Positions 1 to 10,390 of a DNA stretch of 64,000 nucleotides are shown piece after piece. Positions within the stretch are counted from its first letter, which is position 1. Each line of letters starts with the position of its first letter. Below the pieces are notes generated by a model. It saw only the letters and a program-made list of their open reading frames with translations. It made no database searches and was not told the DNA's origin. This stretch comes from Marinobacter salarius (lineage in GTDB: Bacteria > Pseudomonadota > Gammaproteobacteria > Pseudomonadales > Oleiphilaceae): positions 3,596,001 to 3,660,000 of the forward strand of contig CP007152.1 of NCBI GenBank assembly GCA_000831005.1. Reading direction: 5' to 3'. A program made the translations under genes and the position numbers.

Positions 1-102
1 CAGCAAGGCATGAAAATGACCAGATGTCAGCGCGAAGCTGACCTCTTTGAGCACGGGCTTGTCGCCGTAGCGAAAGCTAATATGGCTGGCTTCAATGGTC
101 AT
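1..102 (-). CDS. ABC transporter ATP-binding protein, N-terminal fragment
   Basis: The minus strand opens with an ATG at 102 and reads about 34 residues typical of an ABC ATPase N-terminus (MTIEASHISFRYGDKPVL, then KEVSF), leaving the window before the Walker A motif. It starts eight bases after the stop of the beta-propeller gene, so it is probably co-transcribed with that gene and the binding protein upstream. In pseudomonad ped/exa loci an ABC exporter accompanies exactly these two genes; its substrate is not established. The call rests on the N-terminal strand pattern plus context, because the nucleotide-binding motifs lie outside the window. Confidence 0.7.
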   Translation of the reverse strand, partial: MTIEASHISFRYGDKPVLKEVSFALTSGHFHALL

Positions 103-109
103 GCTGGTG

Positions 110-1084
110 TTATGAGGACGGATCAATGACCACACCCCAGGGGTAGCGGCCGACCTTGATGGATTTGATCACCTTCAGGTCTTCGACATCGATCACCGAA
201 ACGTCTCCTGAAACGCCGTTGGTGGTATAGAGATGTTTCTCATCCTTATCGAGATCCAGTTGCCATACCCGACTGCCCACCAGTAGATAATCCAACACTT
301 CATAAGTCTGGGCATCGACGACTGCAACATGATTTGATGGGCCGAGCGCTACGAAGGCGTATTTGCCATCGGAGGTCAGCTCGATACCGACGGGCTGAAC
401 GCGGTCCTGATTCACGCCAGGAACCTTGAACGACATCTCATGGATCTGCTCCAGATTGTCCACATCGATGATGTGCACGGTGCCGCCGATTTCCGCCGAT
501 GCCCAGGCAATCTTGCTGTCTTTGCTGAATTCCACGTGGCGGGGGCGTTGCCCGACAACGATGTTCTTTTCAATCTCAAAGGTCTCGGTGTTGATCCAGT
601 GCAGCATGCTGGTGGTTTCACTGGTGTTTACCGCCCACTTGCCGTCCGGGCTGACGGCCATGCCTTCCGGCTCGATGCCGACGTCAATCTGGGCCAGGAC
701 GTCTTTGGTGTCCACATCCACCACGGTCACGATGGCGTCGTCCTCGTTGGCGATGTACAGATGCTTGTTGTTCGGGTGAAGTGAGAACTGTTCGGGATCT
801 TCACCGGAGGGCAGGGTGTTGACGATCTTGCGGGTCGCCAGGTCCAGCACCTGAACGGTGTCGTCGTCACTGGCGCAGATATAGAGCTTGGTGTGGTCCT
901 TGGACAACAGGATGCCCCGTGGCCGCTGGCCCACATCAATGGTCTCAACAACTTCCTGAGTCTCGGTGTCGATGATGGAAAGGGTGTTGTCTTTTTCGTT
1001 GGACACGTAGGCAAGGCTGGCTATCGCCGGTGTCGACAGGCCGACGATGGCGACCAGGGCGGCGTGCTTGAGCAGAGACTTCAT
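110..1084 (-). CDS. PQQ-associated YVTN beta-propeller repeat protein
   Basis: A 324-residue protein with a cleavable signal peptide (MKSLLKHAALVAIVGL..AIA) followed by about seven repeats of roughly 42 residues. Each carries a YVTN-type core (LYIANEDD, VVDVDT, VGQRPRGI, VGIEPEGM, VGRYPWGV), which builds a periplasmic seven-bladed propeller. The family is found with PQQ-dependent alcohol oxidation genes and an ABC system. It lies between the ABC binding-protein gene (43 bases upstream) and the ABC ATPase gene on the same strand, so a single transcript is likely. The biochemical role of the propeller is unknown; a scaffold or binding role is inference. No frameshift is seen here. Confidence 0.88.
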   Translation of the reverse strand: MKSLLKHAALVAIVGLSTPAIASLAYVSNEKDNTLSIIDTETQEVVETIDVGQRPRGILLSKDHTKLYICASDDDTVQVLDLATRKIVNTLPSGEDPEQFSLHPNNKHLYIANEDDAIVTVVDVDTKDVLAQIDVGIEPEGMAVSPDGKWAVNTSETTSMLHWINTETFEIEKNIVVGQRPRHVEFSKDSKIAWASAEIGGTVHIIDVDNLEQIHEMSFKVPGVNQDRVQPVGIELTSDGKYAFVALGPSNHVAVVDAQTYEVLDYLLVGSRVWQLDLDKDEKHLYTTNGVSGDVSVIDVEDLKVIKSIKVGRYPWGVVIDPSS

Positions 1085-1126
1085 GATGTAACTCCTTCTT
1101 GTTATAGAAAGCTTCCGCCAGAGCGG

Positions 1127-2299
1127 TCAGCCGTTGATGCGACATTCGCTCTCTGGTTTGTCGAAACCGAGCGTGTCCATGTCCGTGTTGGGATGCAGAA
1201 ACCCCTCGAACGGTGCCCTGGCAACCAGTCCCCGTGGATGAACCAGGGGAATTGGCTGTCGAAGTTGGCCGTTCCAATCGCGATAAGTCAGCTTGCGGCC
1301 CTTGAAGGCGGCAAGCTGGAATTTGTCGCTGAAAAGAAAACTTCGGATTGCGTTGGGGCTTGCGTCACCCAAGTCAGTGACGGCTGTACCGATGGAGCGA
1401 ATGGCTGCCCAGGTGGCATAGTCCTCGCCGTTCATGTCGCGGCCAGCCAGATCACGGAAGCGGCTATGCAGTTGAGCGGCGCCCCAGCTTTCCACTACCC
1501 GGTGCCAGGTGACTGGTGACATCCCCTGTGTTCCAACAACCGGGCGCGGCAGCCAGGTATTGAACGGCACGTACTCGCCGAAATCGCCTCGAACATCCGC
1601 CACCACGACGGCATCGTAATCGCTGGCCTGGGTAAACAACGGCAGTTCCTTGGAAGCGGTGCGGCGAAGGTCGGCGTCAAACGTCCATGGTTTGTCTTCA
1701 ATCACCTCCAGGCCGAAGCGCTTGGCGGATCTGCGAAAGGCATTGGCCCAGCCTTTGTCGTCGTCAGTGGGCCCGGTAATCATGAAAATCTCGTTCCAGC
1801 GCCTCTGGTTCAGCCATTGTGCCAGTGCATCAGTCAGCATGGCGTAGCTGGGCATGGTGTGGAGCAGGTTGGCGTTGCATTCGATGGTTCGAAGTTCGTC
1901 CGCCTTTGAGCCGGCGTTGAATAGGAGTGTGTTTGCGCCCGCCTTGGCGGTCATTCTCTTCAGTGTCTGTGCCGGAGCGTTCACCACGAACAGTTCGATA
2001 CCGGACGCGCGCAGTTGGTCGAAGGCGGCCATAAAGTCAGCTTCCGAGTCGGCAACCCTGCTTTCCAGGGTGTAGGTCTGTCCGAGAAACTTCCCGGTGG
2101 TGCTGTTGTCTTGCATGCCCAGTTCTGCGCCTTTCAGGCCGGCGTCTTCCGGTTCGGGAAGGACATTGGACAGAACCGGGCCCTGGTCCGGAAGCCATTG
2201 CACGTACCCTATACGTACCTCAAGAGAATCTGCTTTCACCGGGGCGGTGCTGAGGATAGCTGCCAGCATTGCGGTTGCAGTCCTGAACAAAAGAGACAT
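1127..2299 (-). CDS. ABC-type substrate-binding protein of the PQQ alcohol dehydrogenase system
   Basis: A 390-residue protein with a signal peptide (MSLLFRTATAMLAAILSTAPVKA) and a type-1 periplasmic binding fold similar to branched-chain amino acid binding proteins (VRIGYVQWLPDQGP.., FMITGPTDDDKGW, DAVVVADVRGDFGEYVPF). It matches the family annotated as the binding protein of a PQQ-dependent alcohol dehydrogenase ABC system. It is the first gene of the minus-strand set ending in the ABC ATPase, and is divergent from cytochrome c550 across about 260 bases that must hold both promoters. The ligand is unknown. The ATG at 2299 is chosen because the signal peptide starts there. Confidence 0.85.
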   Translation of the reverse strand: MSLLFRTATAMLAAILSTAPVKADSLEVRIGYVQWLPDQGPVLSNVLPEPEDAGLKGAELGMQDNSTTGKFLGQTYTLESRVADSEADFMAAFDQLRASGIELFVVNAPAQTLKRMTAKAGANTLLFNAGSKADELRTIECNANLLHTMPSYAMLTDALAQWLNQRRWNEIFMITGPTDDDKGWANAFRRSAKRFGLEVIEDKPWTFDADLRRTASKELPLFTQASDYDAVVVADVRGDFGEYVPFNTWLPRPVVGTQGMSPVTWHRVVESWGAAQLHSRFRDLAGRDMNGEDYATWAAIRSIGTAVTDLGDASPNAIRSFLFSDKFQLAAFKGRKLTYRDWNGQLRQPIPLVHPRGLVARAPFEGFLHPNTDMDTLGFDKPESECRING

Positions 2300-2560
2300 G
2301 AAGTTCTCCGGTTTGTTGTTGTGCTTCCAGCTTAGAGAAGGGAAAAAGTCTCAGGAATATTCAGAAAGTAGGAATCTGCCGGTACTAAAGGATGAGATTT
2401 CTGCAGCAACCCCTCGCATCTACTACCAAGGAACTACACCAAAACCTCCAAAGTGGCATTCGGATTGAGCGGTGCGATTCCTAGACTGGGAGCAAGCACA
2501 TTGGCGCCTGACAAAACCAACAGCCAATGGATGAGGAATCAAATAGCAGAGGTAGCAACA

Positions 2561-2989
2561 ATGACCACGTCCTTTTCACTTCACACGCTGCTGGCAGCCG
2601 CTCTTTTGGGAGCTGCTGGTCTGGTAATGGCTCACGGCAACGTGACTCCACAGGAGGTGGACACTGGTGACCTGCCTGAACTCGGTGACGAAGTGCGATC
2701 GCAGAACCCGTTTCGGGAAGGCAATGAGTATGGCAAGCACAATGCCCAGGCCGTGACCGTGGGAGAGAGTGCGTACGCCGGCAACTGCGCAGGCTGCCAC
2801 GGTATCCGCGCTATGTCCGGCGGCCTGACGCCCGACTTGCGTGAGCTGACCGAGTGGGATGACGAGTATTACGTTACCCGAGTGCTCAACGGCACTGACA
2901 GGGGCATGCCCGCCTGGAAGAAGACACTGGACCAGAACGCCATATGGGCCATTCGGACTTATGTGGAGTCTCTGCCGAAGCCGGAATGA
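2561..2989 (+). CDS. pedF: Cytochrome c550 (PedF/ExaB-like)
   Basis: A 142-residue c-type cytochrome with a signal peptide ending around LVMAHG and one heme-binding CxxCH (NCAGCHGI), plus a distal Met ligand candidate in DRGMPAWK. PedF/ExaB proteins take electrons from PQQ alcohol dehydrogenase in the periplasm, and the dehydrogenase lies two genes downstream. The reading frame is open further upstream (to 2453), but the ATG at 2561 follows a purine-rich AGAGGT and begins the signal peptide, so it is preferred. The intact heme motif and compact single domain make the class sure; the exact partner is inferred from neighbourhood. Confidence 0.9.
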   Translation: MTTSFSLHTLLAAALLGAAGLVMAHGNVTPQEVDTGDLPELGDEVRSQNPFREGNEYGKHNAQAVTVGESAYAGNCAGCHGIRAMSGGLTPDLRELTEWDDEYYVTRVLNGTDRGMPAWKKTLDQNAIWAIRTYVESLPKPE

Positions 2990-3065
2990 TCGCCTCACGG
3001 ATGTTCACACAAAGCCTGTACTCAGGCCGGCCCTGTGCCGGCCTGACGTCGTTGGGGAGAAAACA

Positions 3066-4022
3066 ATGAAAACACTGTCCCGTATTATCGTACTGATGCT
3101 GTTTTTCCAGGTGGTCCCGGCGCAGGAAGTGGACGACGGCGATCCGTTGCTGAACAGGCCTGCGGACCGGACCTACGACATCATTCTCGAATCCGGTTAT
3201 CTGAAAGTCGGTGTTTATGAAAACTTCCCGCCGTACTCCTACGAGGTGAACGGAGAACCCCGTGGCATTGACGTGGAAGTGGGCAAGCAGATTGCCGAGG
3301 CCATGGGCGTTGAATTCCGGGTGCACTGGATTGTGCCTGATGAAAACCTGGGGGATGACCTCAGAAACAATGTCTGGAAAGGGCACTACCTCGCCAAGCG
3401 CCGGCTGGCAGACGTGATGATGCGGGTGCCTTATGACAAGCAATATGCCTACATGCAGGATTCCACCGGGGAATACATCAACGAACAGGTGGTGCTGTTC
3501 GGCCCCTACCAGCAGGAAACCTGGCAAATTGCCTTCAACCCCGAAAAGATCGAAGGCGTCGACACCGTCGCCAAGTTCCAGTATCACCCGATCGGCGTAG
3601 AGATCGACACCCTTCCGGACTTCTATCTGAGCTCCGGCTTGCAGGGTCGCATGCGTGAGCAGGTCAGGCATTACCCTAATGTTCGCGAGTCTTTCAACGC
3701 GATGCGCGATGGCACGGTAAGTGCCGTTATGGGCATGCGCGCCGAGATCGATCATGAGCTTGGGCGCCCTGGAAATACCGAATTTCAGCTGGCAGGGAAC
3801 GGCTTCCCGGGTATCGGCAAGCAGGTCTGGGACGTGGGCATGGCCATCAAGCATACCCATCGCCAGCTCGGTTATGCGATCGAAGCCATTATCGGTGACC
3901 TGGTGAAATCCGGCGACATGCAAGCACTGTTTGCGGAGCTCGGGCTGCGATATAGCGTTCCCCAATATTATCGGGAATTTCTCAGCGAGGAAGCGTTGAC
4001 TAAGGCCGAAGGTCAGCGTTGA
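3066..4022 (+). CDS. Periplasmic transporter-type substrate-binding protein (PedG/XoxJ-like)
   Basis: A 318-residue secreted protein with a solute-binding type-3 fold: signal peptide MKTLSRIIVLMLFFQVVPAQ, then a lobe beginning GYLKVGVYENFPPYSYEVNG and later SFNAMRDGTVSAVMG. Proteins of this type sit beside methanol and ethanol PQQ dehydrogenases (MxaJ, XoxJ, PedG) and are thought to help load or mature the enzyme rather than import solute; that role is known family behaviour, not visible here. It lies 76 bases after pedF and 221 before the dehydrogenase. The ATG at 3066 has GGGGAG just upstream and starts the signal sequence, so the longer upstream open frame is ignored. Confidence 0.85.
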   Translation: MKTLSRIIVLMLFFQVVPAQEVDDGDPLLNRPADRTYDIILESGYLKVGVYENFPPYSYEVNGEPRGIDVEVGKQIAEAMGVEFRVHWIVPDENLGDDLRNNVWKGHYLAKRRLADVMMRVPYDKQYAYMQDSTGEYINEQVVLFGPYQQETWQIAFNPEKIEGVDTVAKFQYHPIGVEIDTLPDFYLSSGLQGRMREQVRHYPNVRESFNAMRDGTVSAVMGMRAEIDHELGRPGNTEFQLAGNGFPGIGKQVWDVGMAIKHTHRQLGYAIEAIIGDLVKSGDMQALFAELGLRYSVPQYYREFLSEEALTKAEGQR

Positions 4023-4243
4023 TGAAAACCCGTTTCACTCAGAGCGACACATCAAGATCGCGACGCCCTCGCGGGCTTTGTTTTTGGAGGTAGTAATACC
4101 AAGTGATGAGAAAACCAGTGCCGGGGGGTAATTGTTGGTTTTCGTCCCAAAGCGAAGAATCACTTCAGAGGCGGGAAAAGTTCCCGGTTCATCCTGAAAC
4201 AAAAACGATAGCACCGAAAACAAGAGACTTGGAGAGCGCAACC

Positions 4244-6017
4244 ATGACATCGAACAAGTTCGGGATTCGCATTGCGGCCAGTGCCCTGGCGCTGGCGGTA
4301 TCGTATGGGGCCCAAGCGGTCACCGACGAAGACATCATGAACGATCATAAAACGCCGGGCGATATTGTCAGTTACGGCATGGGTACCCAGGGTCAGCGCT
4401 TCAGTATCCTGGAAGACCTTAACACCAGCAACATTCAATACCTCCAGCCAGCCTGGGCGTTCTCGTTTGGCAGCGAGAAAATGCGCGGCCAGGAGTCGCA
4501 GCCATTGATCAAGGATGGCGTGATGTATGTGACCGCCTCCTATTCCCGTGTTTACGCTATTGATGCCAGAACCGGCGAGGAGATCTGGCAGTACGACGCG
4601 CGTCTGCCCGACGGCATCATGCCCTGTTGTGATGTGGTTAACCGCGGCGTTGCCCTGTACGACGACAAGGTTATTGTCGGCACTCTCGATGCCAAACTCG
4701 TGGCTTTGAACAAAGACACCGGCAAGCCCATGTGGATCAAGAAGGTCGCCGACTACCAGGCGGGTTATGCCATTACTGCCGCACCTATCGTTGTCAAAGG
4801 CAAAGTGATCACCGGCGTTTCCGGTGGTGAGTTCGGTATTGTCGGCAAGGTGGAAGCCTACGACGCCAATACCGGTGAGCTGGTGTGGATGCGCCCGACT
4901 GTTGAAGGCATATGGGCTATGTCTACAAAGATGGCAAGGCGGTTGAAAACGGCATTTCCGGCGGCAAAGCCGGACAGACCTGGCCGGGTGATATGTGGAA
5001 GAACGGCGGTGCTGCGACCTGGTTGGGTGGCACCTATGATCAGGACACCGACTCCCTGTTCTTCGGAACCGGTAACCCGGCACCCTGGAACTCACACCTG
5101 CGCCCCGGCGATAACCTGTTTTCATCCTCGCGGGTGGCAATCGATCCGGACGATGGCAGTATCAAATGGCACTTCCAGACCACGCCTCATGATGGTTGGG
5201 ACTACGATGGTGTCAACGAGCTGATTTCGTTCGATTACAAAGAAAAGGGCAAAACCGTGAAAGCGGCAGCAACGGCTGACCGTAACGGCTTCTTCTATGT
5301 TCTGAACCGTGAGAACGGCGACTTCATTCGCGGCTTCCCGTTTGTGGACAAGATCACTTGGCTGAAGGCCTTGATCCGAAGACCGGTCGTCCGATTTTTA
5401 AAGATGGTGGTCGCCCGGGTGACCCTTCTGCGATGGAAGGAAGCAAGGGTGAAGTGGTTGTTGCCCAGCCAGCGTTCCTTGGTGGTAAGAACTGGATGCC
5501 AATGGCCTATAGCCAGGATACCGGCCTGTTCTACGTACCGTCCAATGAATGGTCCATGGATATCTGGAACGAGCCAGTTTCCTACAAGAAAGGCGCGGCT
5601 TTCCTGGGTGCGGGCTTTACCATCAAGCCAGCTAATGACGATTACATCGGCGTGCTCCGTGCCATAGACCCAAAGACCGGCAAGGAAGTCTGGCGTTATG
5701 AAAACACCGCTCCGCTGTGGGGTGGTGTGATGACAACCGCTGGCAACCTTGTCTTCACTGGTACGCCCGAAGGCTATCTGAAGGCTTTTGACGCCAAGAC
5801 CGGCGAAGAGCTGTATAAGTTCAACACCGGTTCCGGCGTTGTGGGTACGCCTGTCACCTGGACCATGGACGGCGAGCAGTATGTCTCTGTGGCCTCTGGC
5901 TGGGGTGGGGCGGTTCCGCTCTGGGGCGGTGAAGTGGCCAAGGTGGTAAAGGACTTCAACCAGGGCGGTATGGTCTGGACGTTCAAGCTGCCGAAGGATC
6001 GTGTTGCGAGCAACTGA
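4244..6017 (+). CDS. PQQ-dependent alcohol dehydrogenase, lanthanide-type signature (two frameshifts)
   Basis: Periplasmic quinoprotein of about 591 residues after repair. It has a signal peptide ending in AQA, the vicinal disulfide IMPCCDVVN that packs on PQQ, and beta-propeller tryptophan-docking repeats (DAKTGEELYKFNTGSG, DPKTGKEVWRYEN). The catalytic region reads HDGWDYDGVNELI; an Asp two residues after the catalytic Asp is the signature of lanthanide-dependent XoxF/PedH/ExaF enzymes, whereas calcium enzymes have Ala or Ser there. The frame breaks near 4909 (a C missing before ATATGGG) and near 5360 (a G missing in TTGGGCT); restoring one base at each gives an uninterrupted protein. Gene order places it with PedF. 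It is ended by a strong terminator at 6054. Confidence 0.9.
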
Positions 6018-6053
6018 TCCCTGGAGTTTACCGACTCGGTATCGGGTCTAGAA

Positions 6054-6080
6054 GGGGCTGCCGGAAGGCAGCCCTTTTTT
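6054..6080 (+). terminator. Rho-independent terminator after the PQQ alcohol dehydrogenase
   Basis: An eight-base stem GGGCTGCC / GGCAGCCC closes on a GGAA loop and is followed directly by six T residues. It separates the dehydrogenase operon from the efflux genes. Confidence 0.92.
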
Positions 6081-6100
6081 ATGGTACATCCTTTCAGTTT

Positions 6101-6139
6101 TAATCAAATGATTATATGATGCCTTAATCAGGTGATTAA
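6101..6139 (+). promoter_or_regulatory. Twin palindromic operators in front of the efflux operon
   Basis: Two related palindromes lie 24 bases apart centre to centre: TAATCA-AA-TGATTA at 6101-6114 and TTAATCA-GG-TGATTAA at 6124-6139. The shared AATCA-NN-TGATT core and two-helical-turn spacing fit a TetR-family repressor binding as two dimers. The likely ligand is the CerR-type TetR protein encoded at the end of the same gene set. The second copy overlaps the proposed GTG start at 6132. The sites are seen in the sequence; the regulator pairing is inference. Confidence 0.6.
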
Positions 6140-7252
6140 ACAGGGGTGGCTTGTGGTGCTGGTAATCATTCTTGCGGTGCTGATACTGGCCGGCTGCTCG
6201 CCGGCTTCTGAACCACTGGATACCTCGTCTCCGCCACGGCTAGTGGACGTGGCAAATGTTGAGCCGGCTGAATCGATGTCCTGGATGACCTTGCCGGGCC
6301 GGGTGGAATCAAGCCGAAGAACCAAGCTGAGCTTTGAAGTAACTGGCCAGGTGGAGTATCTGGCCCTGGATGTTGGCGATGCCTTTCAGCGTGGCGATAT
6401 CCTCGCAAGGTTGAATGGCGAGCGCTACCAACTCACGTATGAACGCAGTAAGGCGGCAGAGGTGGAGGCCAGGACAGGCCTTGCTGACGTTCAGCGCGAG
6501 CTACGGCGGCTGACAAGGCTGCGCCAGGGCGGGCATACCAGTGAAGCTACCCTGGAAAACGCAGAGGCAGCCGTGGCTGGTGCCAGGGCCAGGGTGGACT
6601 CCGCCGTCGCGTCCCGGAAACTGGCAGCGCGGGATCTGGAACAGACAAGCCTGCGGGCACCGTTCGATGGCACTGTGGCACGCAGGCACGCTGAACCCGG
6701 GCAACGAGTGGCGGCCAACGAGGTCATCTTCAACCTTGTTTCAAGTGGCGACGGTTTTGACGTGTTGACCCGGGTGCCGGAGAACGTCATCGGGCAGGTT
6801 CAGGCAGAAAGCTCCAGTCAGTGTCAGTGCCCGCACTGGACGGCGCACAGACGACCGCGCGGGTAACACACATTGGCAGTCACGCCGCTGACGGGAATGA
6901 TTACCCGGTTATCCTCCGTATGACTGGGTCCATGGCGGGGCTTCGCTCTGGTATGACCGCTGAAGTTTCTTTCAAGATAGCGACCGATAGCATGACCACG
7001 TCGGTTGACTCCTTTCGTGTGCCACTGACTTCCCTGTTATACCCAGTCCTGGGTGAGCCTCGGGTTCTGCTGCTTGATGACGCTAACCAACTGGTCTCCG
7101 TGCCGGTGAAAGTACTCTCGGTAGCAGACGGCGAGGCGGTGGTCACCGGGGGCCTGCAAGTGGGGCAGAAAGTTGTCGCGCGCGGTGTCGAGTTTGTCTC
7201 GATAGGTGACCGCGTCAGCATTCTGGGCCAGGGCCCACAACAGTTCCATTGA
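6132..7252 (+). CDS. RND efflux membrane fusion lipoprotein (one frameshift)
   Basis: About 373 residues after repair. A lipoprotein signal (hydrophobic VVLVIILAVLILAGC with the lipobox Cys at about residue 22) is followed by the biotinyl-lipoyl half motifs, a coiled-coil hairpin rich in Ala/Arg/Glu (VQRELRRLTRLRQ, AVAGARARVDSAVASRKL) and the return strand LRAPFDGTVARRHAEPGQRV, which is typical of HlyD/AcrA periplasmic adaptors. The frame breaks near 6815, where a C appears missing in TCCCAG; the second part (VPALDGAQTTARVTHIG onward) is the beta-barrel and membrane-proximal region. It lies seven bases before the transporter gene. The GTG at 6132 is tentative, since it lies inside the second palindrome; GTG 6153 or 6156 is possible. 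Confidence 0.85.
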
Positions 7253-7259
7253 GGTGGTC

Positions 7260-10200
7260 ATGAACCTCTCCCAGCTCGCGTTCCGTTTCCGTCCGGTTGT
7301 CCTGTTGGCCACCGTGGCCGCCATGTTCTTTGGCGCGTTCAGCTACCTCTCGCTTCCCACCAGGAGGATCCCAGTATTACCGTCCGCGAGGCGGTGGTCA
7401 GTACCCGTTTTGCTGGCTTACCCGCCGAGCAGGTCGAGGAATGGATCACCAAGCCGCTGGAAACCCGGATTCGACAGGTTGCCGAGGTGGAGCATATCCG
7501 GTCCACCTCGATGCGGGGGCAGTCACTGATTCATGTTGAGATTCAGGATCGCTACTTCGATCTGGCTCAGATCTGGGATGACGTGCGCCAGAAGGTGGAG
7601 AGTGCCCGCAGTAAATTACCGGAGGGGACTGAGGCGCCAGTCGTCAATGACGATTTCGGTAATGTGGCCGTGGTCACTGCTGCGCTCACCTCAGATCAGT
7701 TCAGCCAGGCTGAACAACTGCAGATTGCCGAACATGTGCGCGCCCGTCTGTATGGTGTGGAGGGAACCCGTAAGGTGGAGTTGCACGGTGTGCAGCCGGA
7801 ACGCATCTACATCGATGTCAGTGAATCCCGCCTTGCCAATCTTGGGCTGACGCCGGTTCAGTTGGCCTCACAGCTTAGTGATCGAAACGTTATCTCACCG
7901 GCGGGCGTTATGGAATCCGGAGAGCAGCGGCTGGCACTGCAGGTGTCGGGTGCGTTTCCGGACTTGGAAGCCCTGCGGGCATCGGACATTCGGTTGCCCG
8001 ATGGTGGCTCCCTTCGCCTGGCGGACCTTGGAGCGGTCAATCGGGGATATCTGGATCCTCCCGCTAACACCGCTTACCACAATGGCAAGCGTGCAATTGT
8101 ATTTGCCATCTCCATGGCTGATGGCTATAGCGTCCTTGATTATGGCGAAGCCGTAAGGGCTCGCCTGGACAACATCGGGGCCAGCCTGCCGGCGGGCTAT
8201 AACCTGGACATCATGACGTTCCAGGCGGACCAGGTGGCCAATGCGGTCTATGGCGTCAGCCTCAGTGTGATACAGACCCTGGCTATTGTTCTGGCGGTTG
8301 TGGTTCTGTTTCTGGGCATTCGCACCGGCCTGATAGTCGGCTCAACGGTACCGGCAGTCATGCTCGTAACCCTGGCATTGATGGGGCTCTTCGACATGAC
8401 GTTGCAGCGCATGAGCCTCGCAACCCTCGTCATTGCCCTGGGGCTGTTGGTGGACAACGCGATCGTCGTTGCGGAGGACTTCAAAGTCCGCCTGGCGGAG
8501 GGTAAGTCTCGTGACTTGGCGCTGAAACAGACCGGGGGTGAACTGGCTATGCCCCTTCTGTCGTCCACGCTGACCACCATTCTGGTCTTCCTGCCACTGA
8601 TGTTGGCGGAACATGTCTCGGGCGAATATACCCGGTCGATATCAATAGTGATTGCCCTGTCGTTGCTGACGTCCTGGCTGCTGTCGATGACAGTGGTGCT
8701 GATATGGTGTCATCGCTTCATGCAACGCCCCGCTGATGATTCCGATAGCAGTGCACCTCAGCAACAAACCGGGCTGGCGGCATTATCCGAGCGCCTGTTC
8801 CGGGCTATGTCCAGTGGGTATGAGGTAGTGCTCAGACGCTGCCTGCGGCATCGGCCGTTATTCCTGATAGCGGTGGTGGCTTTGCTGTTTCTAGGCATTG
8901 GATTGATGCAGGTGGTGCCCAAGAAGTTCTTTCCCGATTCAGACCGGCATCAGGTATTGGTCTACCTGGATCTGCCATCTGACAGTGCGTCCTCTGCAAC
9001 GGACCAGCAGGTTCAGGCGGTCAGCCGGTCGCTCACCGAATCTCTGGGTGACAAACTGACGGGTGTGGCGGCCTACGCCGGATTTGGTGGTCCCAGGTTC
9101 GTGTTGTCACTCACCCCCATCGATCCGGCGCCGAATAGAGGCTTCCTGGTGTTGAACGTGGCAAAGAGGGACCAGATGGCATCGGTGATGACAGCGGCGC
9201 GGCAACTGCTGGCTAAGGAGTTTCCGCAACTGTCCTCCCAGGTCACCCGGATGTTCCTCGGGCCTTCAGATTCCAACCTGCTGGAGATTCTGGTCAAGGG
9301 GCCAGACCGAGAGGTGCTCTACGATACTGCGGCAAAGGTGGAGGCAGAACTCCGCGCTATGCCGGGGGGCAGGGACGTGCGTCAGAGCTGGGAAGCACGC
9401 ATACCGTCATTGCGTATCGAGGTTAACCAGGCACAGGCGGATCGCGCCGGTGTCACCTCTGCCGATATTGCCAGCTCGCTGAAAGGAGCCATTGATGGTT
9501 ATCAACTGAGCCAGTTACGCCAGGGCGACACCCTGGTGCCCATTGTGTTGCGTTACCCGCCTGAAGTGAGGTCCCGATTGGAGCGCCTGAAATCGCTAGT
9601 GGTCTACCCGCTGAACGACCCTGGTGAGGGTGTTCCCCTGAACCAGGTGGCGACAATCGGGCTGGACGATGGCTACTACCGGATCGACCGGCACAATCTG
9701 GTTCGCGCCATTACCATCGAAGGACGAAACGATGCTTTGACTGCCGAGGACATGATGCCTCGCATTACCCCAACACTGAGATCCCTGGAGGCCTCTTTGC
9801 CGCCGGGCCATTGGGTTGAGTTTGACGGCGTGGTGGTGCAGTCCGCCGAAGGGCAGGCCTCGATGCAAGCCAACCTGCCATTGTGCCTGGGGTTGATCCT
9901 GATCCTGCTGGTAGCCCAGTTCAATTCCTACAAGCGCCCGCTGTTGATCGTGGTCACCATTCCCCTGGTGATACTGGGCGTATCAATGGGCCTATTGGCA
10001 TTGCGGGCGGATTTCGGGTTCATGGTACTTTTGGGGATCTACAGCCTGGCCGGCATTATCATCAATAATGCCATCGTGCTGATCGAACGAATCGACCGGG
10101 AACGTCGTGACGAGGGGCATTCGCTGCAGGAGGCCGTTGTCCGCGCCTCCGTTCGACGGCTCAGGCCCATTGTCATGTCGGCTGCCACGACCATCCTCGG

Positions 10201-10371
10201 ACTGTTGCCGCTGATTGTGGGTAAAGATCCGCTATTCTATGCCATGGCCAGCGCCATGGCCTTTGGTTTGGGCCTGGGAACCTGATGAGTCTGGGCGTGG
10301 TGCCGGTGCTGTACACCTACTTTTTTGCCCGCGAATCAGGGAAGATGCCTCATGCAACCGAGACAACATAG
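7260..10371 (+). CDS. RND family efflux transporter, inner-membrane component (two frameshifts)
   Basis: About 1,037 residues after repair, normal for AcrB-type proton-driven pumps. It shows an N-terminal membrane helix, a large periplasmic porter domain, a helix block with GLLVDNAIVVAEDFK (the conserved TM4 Asp region), a second periplasmic half and the C-terminal membrane block GIIINNAIVLIERIDRE. One G is missing near 7367 (AGGAGGGATCC expected), which splits the first 36 residues from the rest. One C is missing near 10281 (ACCCTGATG expected), without which the last helix MSLGVVPVLYTYFFA would be lost. With both restored the gene ends at the TAG at 10369-10371. The substrate is unknown, and no outer-membrane channel gene lies nearby. 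Confidence 0.9.
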
Positions 10372-10390
10372 TGCATTTGGAGAGAAAGCA

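Noticed and set aside
2886..3965. Minus-strand open frame of about 360 codons opposite the periplasmic binding protein gene
   Set aside because: The plus strand encodes a clear secreted binding protein with a good ribosome-binding site; the reverse frame has His/Val-rich shadow composition.
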